Source of the DNA: Odontesthes bonariensis
Lineage: Eukaryota; Chordata; Actinopteri; Atheriniformes; Atherinopsidae
Length of the DNA: 64,000 nucleotides
Assembly (NCBI RefSeq): GCF_027942865.1
Contig: NC_134524.1
Coordinates: 1,734,644-1,798,643 of the forward strand
Direction of reading: 5' to 3'
Numbering within the stretch: the stretch's first letter is position 1; every line of letters starts with the position of its first letter. Below the pieces are notes generated by a model. That model was given only the letters and a program-made list of their open reading frames with translations. It did no database searches and was not told the DNA's origin. Both the position numbers and the translations under genes were made by a program. Below are positions 46,782 to 58,450 of the stretch, in pieces.

Positions 46782-47213
46782 CTGCTGTGGTCTGCTAATC
46801 GTGCTAACAGATTAGCTAACAGATAGCCTGCTGTGGTCTGCTAATCGTGCTAACAGATTAGCTAACAGATAGCCTGACTGTGTTCTGCTAATCGTGCTAA
46901 CAGATTAGCTAACAGATAGCCTGACTGTGTTCTGCTAATCGTGCTAACAGATTAGCTAACAGACAGCCTGACTGTGTTCTGCTAATCGTGCTAACAGATT
47001 AGCTAATAGACAGCCTGACTGTGTTCTGCTAATCGTGCTAACAGATTAGCTAACAGATAGCCTGACTGTGTTCTGCTAATCGTGCTAACAGATTAGCTAA
47101 CAGATAGCCTGACTGTGTTCTGCTAATCGTGCTAACAGATTAGCTAACAGATAGCCTGACTGTGTTCTGCTAATCGTGCTAACAGATTAGCTAACAGATA
47201 GCCTGACTGTGAA
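46782..47213. repeat. 47-bp minisatellite, copy 2, about 9 units
   Basis: Same unit as at 26008-26772. The first unit is a shortened CTGTGGTCTGC variant. Confidence 0.92.
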
Positions 47214-47417
47214 ACTGTGAAACCTAAAGTGTGACAGACTCGTATCGAAGGCATGTCCTGTTTCTAACTTCAGTTTGGATTAAACCAACTCTGCAAACTG
47301 TTCTGTTTGGGTTCTATTAGAAGGTCATCGGGACTCCGCTCCCACCCATCAAAGACATAGCAGACAGGTGCTCAGGCCCCCCCAACCATGGACTCTTCTC
47401 CCTGCTGGCACCAGATC

Positions 47418-47886
47418 AAGTCACTAGGTCACAAGGCTTGGGAGGTATTGGAAAAAAAAGACACCTTATTTCCTTATTGTGAATATCTGTCAAATATCCA
47501 ATATCAAACCAACTTCACCAGGGTCTGTAGCGGCAGCTGCAGCAGACACATTTGCGGAAAGGTACTGGCTTGATTAAATTCATTCTGGACTCTCTATCCG
47601 ACCACATGAAGACCTCGGGACACTTCGGTTTGGCTTTAGGGACCCTCTACTCACTACCACGTAAGTGTTATGTTGTTTGGAGCTGTAGAAGAGGTATAAA
47701 AATAGCGTTTTGTAGCGGTGACATGATTTGCCCCATTCACTTCCAGGCTAACGACTTTTGGCTAAAAACGGTTAAATCGAAATTCTCAAAACACATCCGA
47801 ATGACATGATTTTGATGTCAACTCAACGTATGTACTCCCAACATCCCGTAAATTGATCTGAAGTGCATTTTACTCCGAATTATCCC
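47418..47886. mobile_element. TTAA-type element end replacing sequence present in copy 1
   Basis: It ends CCGAATTATCCCTTTAA at the site where copy 1 has GCGTTAAAGCAG, so a TTAA target is used. On the left, copy 1 sequence 26968-27470 is missing, implying a deletion with or after insertion. No transposase. Confidence 0.5.
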
Positions 47887-48014
47887 TTTAAAGCAGCTCA
47901 AAGACAGCGTCTGAGCAGAGAACTCAGCTGGATTACAGGGACCAGGATCTCCCACAGAGCTCAGAGGCAGCAGGAGGTGCTGAACCTTTCCTCTCTGAAC
48001 TCATTTAGATGATA

Positions 48015-51000
48015 TCAGGTTAAAGTTGCTGTACCTCGGGTCTTTATTTTGTCTTTACGGCCTCTGATGACGACTTCTCCATAGCTGACGTGGTCAGTCC
48101 TCACTGCAGAGTACACAGCAGCTGGATCGGGCTCTGCAGGGTTAAATAAGGAAAGATTAGATTATTATAACAGCTGCAGCACATATATTTACCATGAGGA
48201 AGTTATTCTTTCTGTGCAGGGTTAACTAAGGAAAGATTACATTATTATAACAGAGCTGCAGCACATATATTTACCATGAGGAAGTTTTTGTTTCTGTGGA
48301 AATTTAGAAGTTTTCTGCACAGGTTTTTTTGTTCTGATATTAAAGACAAACACCTAAATATAGCGGGTGTGAAACAGGAAAAGGACGACCGCAGAGCTGC
48401 TCACTTCTGCCCTCAGCCAGCCCCTCGCTGCTGCCAGCCCAGTCAGACCCACAGAGGTGTGAACTCTGACCAGCTTCAGCTCGCTGGAACTGACACGAGG
48501 AAGTCGTGGTTTTGTTTTAGCACGTTAGCAATACAGCAGCATTAATCTAAGCTCAGTTAGAGGCTGAAAACATGTGAAGTGTCAGAGTGTCAGAATCAGA
48601 AAACATGCACTGCTTTAGGGTTCTGCTGGTGCACTGTACGGACAGGTTTCAGATGAAAGAAGTTAGAAGTGAAGCCTGAAGGAGACAAATCAGCTGTACC
48701 TCGGGTCTTCGGTCCGTCTTTACGGTCTCTGAAGACGACTTCTCCATAGCTGACGTGGTCTGTCCTCACTGCAGAGTACACAGCAGCTGGATCGGGCTCT
48801 GCAGGGTTAACTAAGGAAAGATTACATTATTATAACAGAGCTGCAGCACATATATTTACCTAATGAAGTTATTCTTTCTGTGCAGGGTTAGATGTGAACA
48901 GGACATCACAGCACAGTACCACTAATAATAATATTAATATCAATGTGTGAAGAACAAACTGCTCTTCGTGCAGAGTTCATAAAAATGTATTTCCAAGAAT
49001 TGTTTTGTTGTTTCCTTTATCAGCAGTGAAACCTGGTCATGTCCACATTTAGTTGACACATTTTCATCAGAAACAGGAAGCTGGACGACCACAGAGCTGT
49101 TAGTCTGTTAGCAGAATAACCACAGGCCGAGTCCAGCTCAGCTCTGACTGTCAGGTGCTGAAATACACACCAACGGGGAGCTGTAGACTCCCCAAAAAGA
49201 GGAATTTAAATGAAGAAAAGAGAAGACTGGTGAGGAAGATGTGAAGTTATCTGTTCTCTCTGCTGCTATAAGACAAAGACAAACCTTGGGTCTGATTTAA
49301 AGTTTGCATTGCTTTTTTTAATGGTTGTGTCCTTTCTAGTTAGTCATTTGCTCTGGAAGCACTTTGGTTTGATGAGGTGTTATTTAAATAAAGTTGAGTT
49401 GGACTCACTCAGTGGGGTTACATGGCACTGAAAGGATTGGATTATTGGCTAAATTACAATAAGAACTAGAACATTTCTGAAGAAATTTTGATGGGTGCCA
49501 ATCTACTGCCCGCCCTATAAAAAAAAGTTTAGTTTAGTTGAAGTTGAGAGTCTCCTGTCACATATAAACTTAGAATGAGGTCTCTGTGATGTCGTATGGC
49601 TGAGTTATGAGGCCTCCAAAACAGGGCAGTTTTTGGCATTTTTGGTTCGATGGTTGATTTTCTCAATGAAAGACAGGTCTGTCTTTAGAGAGTCCTGTCC
49701 TAAGACAGATCTGCTGTAGACAGCCATGTCATTTTTATCAAGGTCCTGTTTAAAATGCAGCTTTTATGTCATTTTCAAAATGGCCTCGGTAAGTGCTTTT
49801 CAATGCATTTTCCCATTGCATTGTGGGTATTTTCAAACTTCCCCTCACTATCAGTTTAAAGGAGAAAAGCAGATCAGATTTATAACATGAAGCTGTTATA
49901 ACAGGGCAGCCATCTTGGCTCTGCCCTCATAAGCAGTCTCAGAACAGAGCAGGCTAACAAGGCGTTGCCCCGGTAACAGGAGTTAGAACAGAGCAGGCTA
50001 ATAAGGCGTTGCTATGGAGACGGAACCAGCTGCGGCTCGTCTGTGTTAGACAGAGAGCAAACTGACATATGTGCACACAGTATGGCTTCTTAAAATTAGA
50101 CTAATTTTGACTGCACTCGACTGTCTCGAACAAACGGTCACTGTTCGAAAAGTAAAAGTCGTATCCGAATAATTTTTGAACCTTCAGCGCCCCAAGAGAC
50201 GGCAGAAGCCAGCGGTGTGATTTTCATTTGGCTACTCTGTGTGGCTCGTTTTTTATGGCTGTTTTAAAATAATTTTTCACCTGAATTTTATGATTTTAGG
50301 CGTTTATAATGGAAATGGAGAGGCGACCTCTGGGCTCAGAGGCAATTTGTAAGAAATCTGTGTGGCAGAGGTCAATGAGGGTGACTTTGTGTGAAAGAGG
50401 ACAAAAATACCTACGTTTCGAAGTAAAAATAGTTCAAATCGGGCAGATATTTCGGACATGAGAGACATTTGTTTGAGGAATTGGTGCAGTATCAAATTTA
50501 GAGTGAGAAACAGAGTGGGAGAGACACCTGAGCCGAGATGTAGTTTTCCTAAAACGTAAACTGCCGTTGTGTCAAAGCTGTATATTGTATCAATAAACCC
50601 TTTGGTTCAGTTAAAGCCGAGAGTCTCCTCTCACATATAAACTTTGAATGAGGTCTGTGTTATGCTGTATGGCTGAGTTATAAGGCCTCTAAAATAGACC
50701 ATTTTGGCCCCCATTATGGCACCCATAATGAGTTGAGCAAGGGTAATTATCGCCATTGAAGTGTATGGACTCAGACAAAATGGAGCCCCAGGCACATGAA
50801 GAAGGCCGAATCAGGTTCATTTGGGTTCGCAGCTGCATAAGTTCATGGGGTGCATAATTGTTGCGCGCGCCTCCGTGTAAGACACGGAGATAGACTGAGA
50901 AATAAACACTGAACATGACCAAATAAGGATAGATTTGAAAGGAGACATCCTTAAGTTAGACCATATCTCTTGGCTAAACGCCTGGACCAAGACAGTGGTC

Positions 51001-51589
51001 TTGAACGAGGCGCTCTTAAAAGTAGGGGCTTTTCTCTCCAGAGGGAGAGAGGGTTTTTCATCTGGCTAATTGACACATACTTTCTCCAGGAAGATGCATC
51101 TTTTCTGTAAATTTGAGACGGACCTGACGACAGAAATAAAGATTTCTTTGTTTGACTAAGTCCGTGTCAGCAGACTTCTTCACCACTCATCTCCACATCG
51201 GCTCGGCGACCTTCTCTCATATTCACTACACCATCTTTCTCCAATGCCTGAGTTTGTTGTTGTTGTTGGTGGTGAAGAGGTCAACAGGAAGTGGCTCTAT
51301 TAGCAACAGCTGGAATGGGTACAGCGCCACCTATCATACCGGGGTATGACACGCTTTGTGCCTCTGATCCCATTCATTCACCGCCATATGTCCAAGGAGA
51401 ATTACCCTTGCTCAAATAAGGAGCATAACCCAACTACAGCTGTAATCTTATTAATCTCCCCATGTAGATCCACTGAGTGAAGCACACAAAGAACAGCGTT
51501 ACCTCTGTTTTTTCTGTTCTGCTGCTGTGGATGAGTTAATGTTTTCAGGTCGCTGTATGTGACGTCTTCTTCTGTTCCTCCAACGTCAG
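48015..51589 (-). CDS. FcRL-B cytoplasmic tail with duplicated ITIM exon
   Basis: Exon 6 (51589-51503) holds EEDVTYSDL. Exon 7 (48798-48700) and exon 8 (48133-48015) each hold AAVYSAV and HVSYGEV. Exon 7 is identical to that of FcRL-A and exon 8 has one silent difference. Confidence 0.85.
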
Positions 51590-54500
51590 CTGAAAGGAAG
51601 CAAAGCGAGTTAAATGTTTCTGTGATGCATCATAGCTTTGTTCAGTGCAGGTATTCTTAAGATGCTGTCAGGAAAAGATCAGTGATGGATCACCAACCGC
51701 TCTGTCTCACCTTCAGCTTTCCTGTGGACACATCGTCTCACCAGTAGAACCAGTAGAACCAGTAACAGCAGGAAGACCCCAACACAGGCAGCCAATAACA
51801 CCACATAGGGAAGAGGAAGATGAGATGTGGAACCATGAGTGATTGAAGATGATGGAGGAGAAGAGGTGGTGGGTTTCTCTAGAAGGCAGCAAATATAATT
51901 GTCAAACATGAACTTTAAAATGTTCTGAACTCTAAAGACTCACCTGAGTAACCCTCACCTGTGACAGAGATCCAGCTGGGTGGAGACTCTCCATGACCGC
52001 TGATGTTACACCTGTAGAGGCCTTCATCAGAGCTGGTAACATGGAGGAGGGTCATGTGACCTGTAGGCTCCGCCCTGATGAGGGAGCCATCTTTATAGAA
52101 AGCAGCTGGGGGGTTGGAGGGAGGGGTCTTTGTTTGACAGCTCAGAGTGACGTCACCTCCCTCCATCACAGGGAGGACAGGACTCTGCAGGATCACTGAT
52201 CCACCTCAACACAGAGACAAACTACAGCATTTCATCCATTTCCACACAGCTTCATCAGCACTAACTCCACAGTCTGATCTTACCAGAGACAGTGAGGCTG
52301 ATGCTGTTACTGGCTGCTCCCTCTCTGGGCTCACACCAGTAAACTCCACTGTCTGATAGGAACATGTAGCTGATGTTACAGGAGGAATTGGCTGCTTCTC
52401 CCCAGTCATCACACTGAGTCCTGGTTTCTCTGCTTGTGTTCCTCCTCAGAGTCCATCCAGCAGAGCTGTGGTCCTCCTCACAGCTCAGAGACACAGAGTC
52501 TCCTTTAAAGAATTGAGAGCTGCTGGGACTCACAGTCAGACCAGCTGTGAGCGGTGAAATGACAAAGCACGTTACTGCACTGATGTTTTTGTTATTTTCC
52601 AAAAAAAGAACAACCAGAAGCACCACCACTCCACTTGCCAAAGTGTCTTTGGTGGGGCACTGAACAAGCCTTTGTCCCCAGTGTATTTCTCATCTGTTTG
52701 TATTAAAACATCATTATTTAAATGTTGGACGTACAGTTTTTTAATCTAATGCTGTAAAGACGGCTTATGTGACTGATATGAACGCCATTAATCTATATTT
52801 TATAAAATCTTGGTGAAATGCAGCACAGATGCCTGTAAATCAGAGACATAAACCTCTAAAGACTTAATGTTTCTTACATTCTTTGTTTCAACAGTTTCAC
52901 AGTAAAGTTCCTAATTGAAAGACTGTAGTGGTTGAATCATCAAACAAACTGTTCTAGTTTACTGACCTTGACTTCTGTTGGACATCACTGAGGTCAGAAC
53001 TAAAGGGAAGAAACATTCGAGTTAGTTTAACGTACAAGTCAAGTCCATATGTACAAAAAATATCTAAAATAATGAAATATGTATAGATAGAAACAAAACT
53101 GCAGCCTGGCTATCAGGTCGAACTTGGTAGGAAATTAGGATTTGATGAGAAAAAAAAACCTTATTTGTATGTTGCGTCTGTTGTCCTCAGAAATGAACGT
53201 TACGTGAACAGAAGCTGTAATGTGAAGGTGACTAGTAGGGGGGCGTTTTCTGTGTTTTCATGGACAATTTCTCTCCTTGGCAGAACGAGTGAGACACGCT
53301 TATAGTTAGGGATGGCTCAGGTGACCCTGAAACATCCCATAGTTCATAGCTCCGATGATGCACCTCTCTTCCCTCTGCTCTCTTTCCTCTCCATGTGACA
53401 TTTTTATTGTTATTAACTTGTGTTTCTCTCTCTCAGCAGGTGTCCCTGGCCTGGTGTTACGCTGCTTCTTGTCCCCTCTTTCCTGTCCTCTCAGCCCCCA
53501 GCTGGTCCAGGCAGATGGTTCCTGGTTCTGGTTCTGATGGAGGTTTTCTTCCTGTTCAAAGGGAGTTTTTTCTCTCCACAGTCGCCTCGTGCAGCTCAGG
53601 ACGGGGGATTGGATCAGAGAGAAGTTTCAGTTAATCTGTAGGTTTCCTGAGCTGGGAAACTTTATAAAATTTGATTTTGTGCACCGTCAACACAGTGTAT
53701 GGTGAGGGCGGGGCTCTGCTGATCTCAACTAGGGACGTCGTGAGTCGGTGGGGGGAATAATTTGAGGCCTCCTCAATCCTACCGACACGCCTTCAGATGA
53801 GGAAGCAGAGTTGGGGAGCTCGGACGTGGGGCCTCCCATTTCTGGGGCTGAGGTGGTTAAAAAACTCCTCGGTGGCAAGGCCCCGGGGGCGGATGAGGTC
53901 CGTCCTGAGTTCCTCAAGGCTCTGGAAGTGGTGGGGCTGTCTTGGTTGACACGCCTCTGCAGCATCGCGTGGACATCGGGGGCTGTGCGTCTGGACTGGC
54001 AGATCGGGGTGGTGGTCCCCCTCTTTAAAAAGGGGGACCGGAGGGTGTGTTCCAACTATAGGGGGATCACACTCCTCAGACTCCCTGGTAAGGCGTTCCC
54101 AGGCCAGCTGAGAGACATAGTCTCTCCAACGTGTCCTGGGTCTTCCCCGGGGCCTCCTCCCAGTGGGACGGGCCCGGAACACCTCACCGGGGAGGATGTT
54201 GCAGAGGCGTGTCAACCAAGACAGCCCTACCACATCCAGAGCCTTGAGAAACTCGGGACGAACCTCATCCACCCCCGGGGCCGTGCCACCGAGGAGTTTT
54301 TTGACCACCCCTGCACCTCAGCCCCAGAGATGGGAGGTCCCACGTCCGAGCTCGACAGGCACCGACCACTTTACGGCCACAGCTCCGGTCGGCCGCCTCA
54401 ACAATGGAGGCACGGAACATGGCCCATTCGGGCTCAATGTCCCCCACCTCCCTTGGGACATGGCTGAAGCTCTGCCGGAGGTGGGAGTTGAAACTCCTCC

Positions 54501-56011
54501 TTACAGGGGATTCTGCCAGCCGTTTCCAACAGACTCTCACAATACGTTTGGGCCTGCCAGGTCTGACCGGCCTCCTCCCCCACCAGCGGAGCCAACTCAC
54601 CACCAGGTGGTGATCAGTTGACAGCTCCGCCCCTCTCTTCACCCGAGTGTCCAGGACATACGGCCGCAAGTCCGACGATACAACTACAAAGTCGATCATC
54701 GAGCTGCGGCCTAGGGTGTCCTGGTGCCAAGTGCACGTATGGACACCCTTATGCCTGAACATGGTGTTCGTTATGGACAGTCCGTGACGAGCACAGAAGT
54801 CCAACAACAAAACACCACTCTGATTCAGATCGGGGGGGCCGTTTCTCCCAATCATGCCCCTCCAGGTCTCACTGTCATTGCCCACGTGAGCATTGAAGTC
54901 CCCCAGCAGGACGAGGGAGTCTCCCGGAGGAGCACTCTCTAGTGCCTCCTCCAGGGACTCCAAAAAGGGTGGGTACTCTGAACTGCCGTTCGGTGCATAA
55001 GCACAAACAACAGTCAGGACCCGTCCCCCCACCCTAAGGCGGAGGGAGGCTACCCTCTCGTCTACCGGGGTGAACCCCAATGTACAGGCGCACAGCCGGG
55101 GGGCAATAAGTATGCCCACACCTGCTCTACGCCTCTCACCGCGGGCAACTCCAGAGTGGAAGAGAGTCCAACCCCTCTCCTGGTTCCGGAGCCCAAGCCA
55201 TGCATCGAGGTGAGTCCGACTCTATCCAGCCGTAACCGCTCAGCCTCGTGCACCAGCAGAGAGGTGACGTTCCACGTCCCAAGAGCCAGCTTCAGTAGCC
55301 GAGGATCAGACCGCCAAGGTCCCTGCCTTCGGCTGCCGCCCAGCTCACAATGCACCCGATTTTCTAATGCATTGACTCAGTAAAAATACAATGAGATAAA
55401 AGGAAAAAAACTATTTGGTCATTTAAATGGAATCTAGAAAAAAAAAATACATTTGGGTATAGGGAGCCCAAAACACCAGATTCACAACAAATGAATTTGG
55501 TCTCTATGATAATGTAAAAAACTGTAGAAATTCCAGAGCTTTGCATCCCCCTAATACACCAGCTGTAACAGCTCCTCCAACACATTCTCACTCCCTACGC
55601 TGAAGCGTCTGACCGTGCATCAGCATGTGGTGAGCTGAAGGGCCAGGTGAGCTCTCAGTGATCTCTAAACAACCAGAGGGACCTCAGCTCTGTGCAGCAG
55701 AGAGGTTGGACCAACTCGAACGGGCCTTAGAAAACAGAGATGAATATAAAAACTTAATAATAAAGAGGAGACAGCTCCCTGAATCTGTACATGACTCATA
55801 ACAGTTTTACCATAACTGTGTTATTGCTGAATGAAACCATCTATTTGTTGTTCACACTTCTGTAAAAATGAGTTTATTTCTGTTAAAACCCTTTAAGTTT
55901 CTGGTCTGACCTGACCTCTGTATTTCCAACCTAAACTCAGTCGTTATCAGCTATGAACACAGAAAGCAGAAGTTACTTACAGAGCAGACATCGCAGCGAT
56001 GTTTCCTTCAT
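48015..56011 (-). CDS. FcRL-B: Fc receptor-like inhibitory Ig receptor, 8 exons
   Basis: Exons: 56011-55981, 52987-52967 (21 bp), 52544-52284 (D1), 52195-51959 (D2), 51878-51711 (stalk and transmembrane), 51589-51503, 48798-48700 and 48133-48015 (stop). All splice sites and phases of FcRL-A are kept and no frame is broken, so it looks functional. D1 has [18 protein letters not shown] and [11 protein letters not shown]2 has [11 protein letters not shown] and [13 protein letters not shown]. The transmembrane segment is [15 protein letters not shown] with two VLL units, and the tail carries VTYSDL and two copies of AVYSAV plus VSYGEV. It differs from FcRL-A mainly in the Ig domains. It has the same short weak signal peptide, and the terminal exon choice carries the same uncertainty. 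Confidence 0.82.
50757..51230. mobile_element. Solo LTR of an endogenous retrovirus-like element
   Basis: A 474-bp insertion begins TG and ends CA. It is flanked by the 4-bp direct repeat CCAT (50753-50756 and 51231-51234) and contains a polyadenylation signal AATAAA at 51135. The empty site is preserved in copy 1 at about 30340. It lies in FcRL-B intron 6. No internal viral genes are present. The element family is unknown; a 4-bp duplication fits gamma/epsilon-type retroviral elements. Confidence 0.8.
51959..52544 (-). CDS. FcRL-B Ig domains D1 and D2
   Basis: Same fold motifs as FcRL-A. Sixteen codons differ in amino acid (for example SQLFEG to SQFFKG, and [10 protein letters not shown] to [10 protein letters not shown]) and two differ silently, whereas the intervening intron 52196-52283 is unchanged. 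Confidence 0.9.
53400..53690. repeat. Widespread fish retroposon segment, copy 2
   Basis: Counterpart of 33730-33990 in FcRL-B intron 1. Confidence 0.55.
53750..55360 (-). mobile_element. RTE-clade LINE remnant in fold-back arrangement
   Basis: The minus strand from about 55355 to 54300 encodes the AP endonuclease: [63 protein letters not shown] and [16 protein letters not shown]. It joins, after a deletion, to a short RT start ([19 protein letters not shown]) and the extreme 3' end ([17 protein letters not shown]). The plus strand at 53812-54095 carries the same RT start again ([19 protein letters not shown] to [11 protein letters not shown]), making inverted arms of about 160 bp. No intact RT is left. 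It is private to FcRL-B intron 1. Confidence 0.75.
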
Positions 56012-56494
56012 CGTCCCTCTCAGTGATATGACCCGTTTTCTCTTTTCTTGTTGCTTTACATCAAGTGAAGCCCCTCCCTCTTCCTCTGTGTACTTTTTCT
56101 CTCTTCAGCTTTGCACAGTTTCTGTGATGATGCACAGCCTGAATTACTCAGCCATGTATTCATCCCAGTCCCCCACATCCCAGTCAGTTGTTTCTGTATC
56201 CTGATCTCACTCCATTATAAATACATATATCAGTATTTGTTTTCCATGAACAGTATGATCTATGAAAGTTGCTACACAAACAAGCCAAGGCCAGAAGGTA
56301 TGGAAGGTATGAAATGCCCAAAACATGAATGAACATGTGTCATCAGCCCCAAGATCCATCCCTTGAGGGGGGGGGCTCTGTCATTGCCGGATGTCTGGCC
56401 GCCCCCCATACCGCCTCCGGCTGCCACGTCGCTGGAAGTCTGCCCAGTTAGTTCATATAGAAGTCTACCAGTTAGCTGGAGCTAGTGGCGGAGC

Positions 56495-57054
56495 ATGGAT
56501 GTGAAGCGGAAAGTGCGGGTGAAAGACGAGCTGAGCGGAGACGAGGAGGAAGACGGCACCTACAGATGGTCGGCGGATGCGGTCAGTGACTTCACGAGGG
56601 CTGCACAGGAGGCGAGAGACCGTGTAAGGGAGGCCGTGGTGGAAATGGCTAACGGGCTGACCCCCACAACGGCGGTCCGCGCCACTTCTTCCCACGCCAG
56701 AGGCGGTCTGCGGGTTACTGATGTAAGTGGCCGCAACTGCGCTCAGACTCCGTTGGTTGTCTCGTTGGTGAAGACACCCAGGTACGCTGGTAGGGCAGAC
56801 TGGGAAGCTTTCCTGGCCCAGTTCGAGCTGTTGGCTCAGGCTGAGGGGTGGTATGTAGAAAAGAAAGCCCTGCAGCTGGCTCTGAGCCTCACCGATGATG
56901 CGTTGTCCTGTCTTCTGCTGCTGAGCCCTAATGACAGACGTGATTATGGGGCTTTGGTGGGGGCTCTACAGAGATGTTTTGGACAGTGTTTACAACCAGA
57001 GCTCCTGCGTAATGAATTGAGTAACCATTACATGTCATTACAGATGACACGCAG
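56495..57054 (+). pseudogene. Gypsy gag-like fragment
   Basis: ATG-led frame with an acidic N-terminus (DELSGDEEEDGTYRW) and then the retrotransposon gag signature (WEAFLAQFELLAQAEGW, EKKALQLALSLTDDAL, GALQRCFGQC). The frame runs on through two perfect stem-loops at 57060-57158, after which similarity is lost. Confidence 0.7.
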
Positions 57055-57059
57055 ACTTC

Positions 57060-57158
57060 GCCCGGGACCCAGGGTCTGCCTGGGTGTGGCCAGGCAGACC
57101 CTGGGTCCCGGGCTGTCTCCTGGGGCACTCTCTGACATTTGGTCAGAGAGTGCCCCAG
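57060..57158. repeat. Two consecutive perfect stem-loops
   Basis: Stem 1 has 23-bp arms (57060-57082 and 57091-57113) with an 8-nt loop. Stem 2 has 17-bp arms (57120-57136 and 57142-57158) with a 5-nt loop. Both are perfect and lie 6 bp apart inside the Gypsy remnant. Confidence 0.92.
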
Positions 57159-57649
57159 CTCAGGCAGGTTGCTGGGAAACGGCTCGGGGCCCGCATAGCC
57201 AGGGATATGCGGACCCAGATTTCAGCCCCATCTGTACCACTGCAGCTACCCCTCTCGCCACCTCCTGGAGGTGCCCTTCATCACAGCTGGGGAAGCAGGG
57301 CACCGCTTTCCCCAGAAGCAGATGACAACTCAGATGATCGTCGCGGTAGGACGTGCCGGTACTGGAGACTCCTTTTATGTTCCTGTGAGCTTTTATGAGG
57401 GGCCAGTTGTCACCTTGTTCCCCAAACTTAGTCAGGATGGGCACCCAGGCAGGCTAGCAACCATGGCAGCAGAGACTGTTGTTGTCAACCCTCTCCCCCT
57501 GATTTCCTCTGTTGTGTTCCCTTTCCAGAGTGACAGTGGACCCGCTACACCAGACAGGGTTCTATCCACACCGACCCCGCCCTGAGGGGCTCAGGTAGGA
57601 AAAGAAAAACTGTAGTTGCCTTGATCCACAGCAGCAGGAACAGTCATGG

Positions 57650-58450
57650 CAGCTGCTGCTGGAGTTTCGAAACTGTTTTGCCATGAGTGATGGGGAGGTG
57701 GGGAGGACTCATCTAGTGCAGCACCTCCATAACGGGTATTACCAGGTGCCCCTCGCCCCTGAGGCCAGACCTAAAACAGCGCTCTGCACTGAGCGGGGCT
57801 TATGGCAGTTCAAGGTCCTTTGCTTTGGACTGTGTAACGCGCCTGCCACCTTTGCCAGGCTGATGGACAGGGTGCTAGCTGGGGTGCCTCGTCAGCAGTG
57901 TGTGGTCTACCTGGATGACATCCTGGTGCATGACAGTTCCTTTGAGGCTGCCCTGGCGTCCTTGCGGCTGGTACTGTATTGAGTTAGAGCATCTGGCCTG
58001 AAGCTGCATCCAGACAAGTGCCACTTCATGCAGCGGGAGGTGTACGTTCTGGGACATAAGGTGGGAGGGGAGGGCATCGGCACCATGAAGGAGAAGATGC
58101 AGGCTGTTACCGACTGGCCCACTCCCAATAATCAGAAACAGCTCAAGAGTTTTTTAGGCCTGGTGTCGTACTACCGGAGGTTTGTTCAGGGTTTTGGGGG
58201 TGTGTTGTCACAGGTGGGGCCAGAAGGTGAGCGTGTTGTCGCTTATTTCAGCCGGGCATTCAACAAGCATGAGAAGCATTATTGTGTCACCCGCAGGGAG
58301 TTGTTGGCAGTGGTATTGTCAATCAGGCACTTCAAGTACTACCTGTGTGGGTTGGAGTTCACAGTGAGGACTGACCACTCTGCCCTGCAGTGGCTAATGA
58401 CATTCAAAGACCCGGAAGGGCAGGTGGCTAGAGGAGCTCCAGGCCTTTAA
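57650..58450 (+). pseudogene. Gypsy reverse transcriptase / RNase H fragment
   Basis: The frame holds HNGYYQVPLAPEARPKTAL, WQFKVLCFGLCNAPATF and the RT active-site box VVYLDDILVH. After a TGA at 57980-57982 in the same frame come LHPDKCHFMQREVYVLGHKV, KSFLGLVSYYRRFV and RNase H-like VAYFSRAFNKHEKHY and VRTDHSALQWL. Part of the RT-RNase H junction is deleted. Confidence 0.78.

Larger units (their letters stand above)
37884..56338. repeat. Segmental duplication, copy 2
   Basis: Collinear with 16268-37577. It starts in an L2 3' tail (TTTGAACTGTTTGTACATG) and ends at GAATGAACATGTGT, where Gypsy-like sequence begins. All shared arrays are shorter here. Private insertions: the L1/L2 complex at about 43.9-46.1 kb, a TTAA element at 47.4-47.9 kb, a solo LTR at 50.8 kb and an RTE fold-back at 53.7-55.4 kb. 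Confidence 0.9.
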
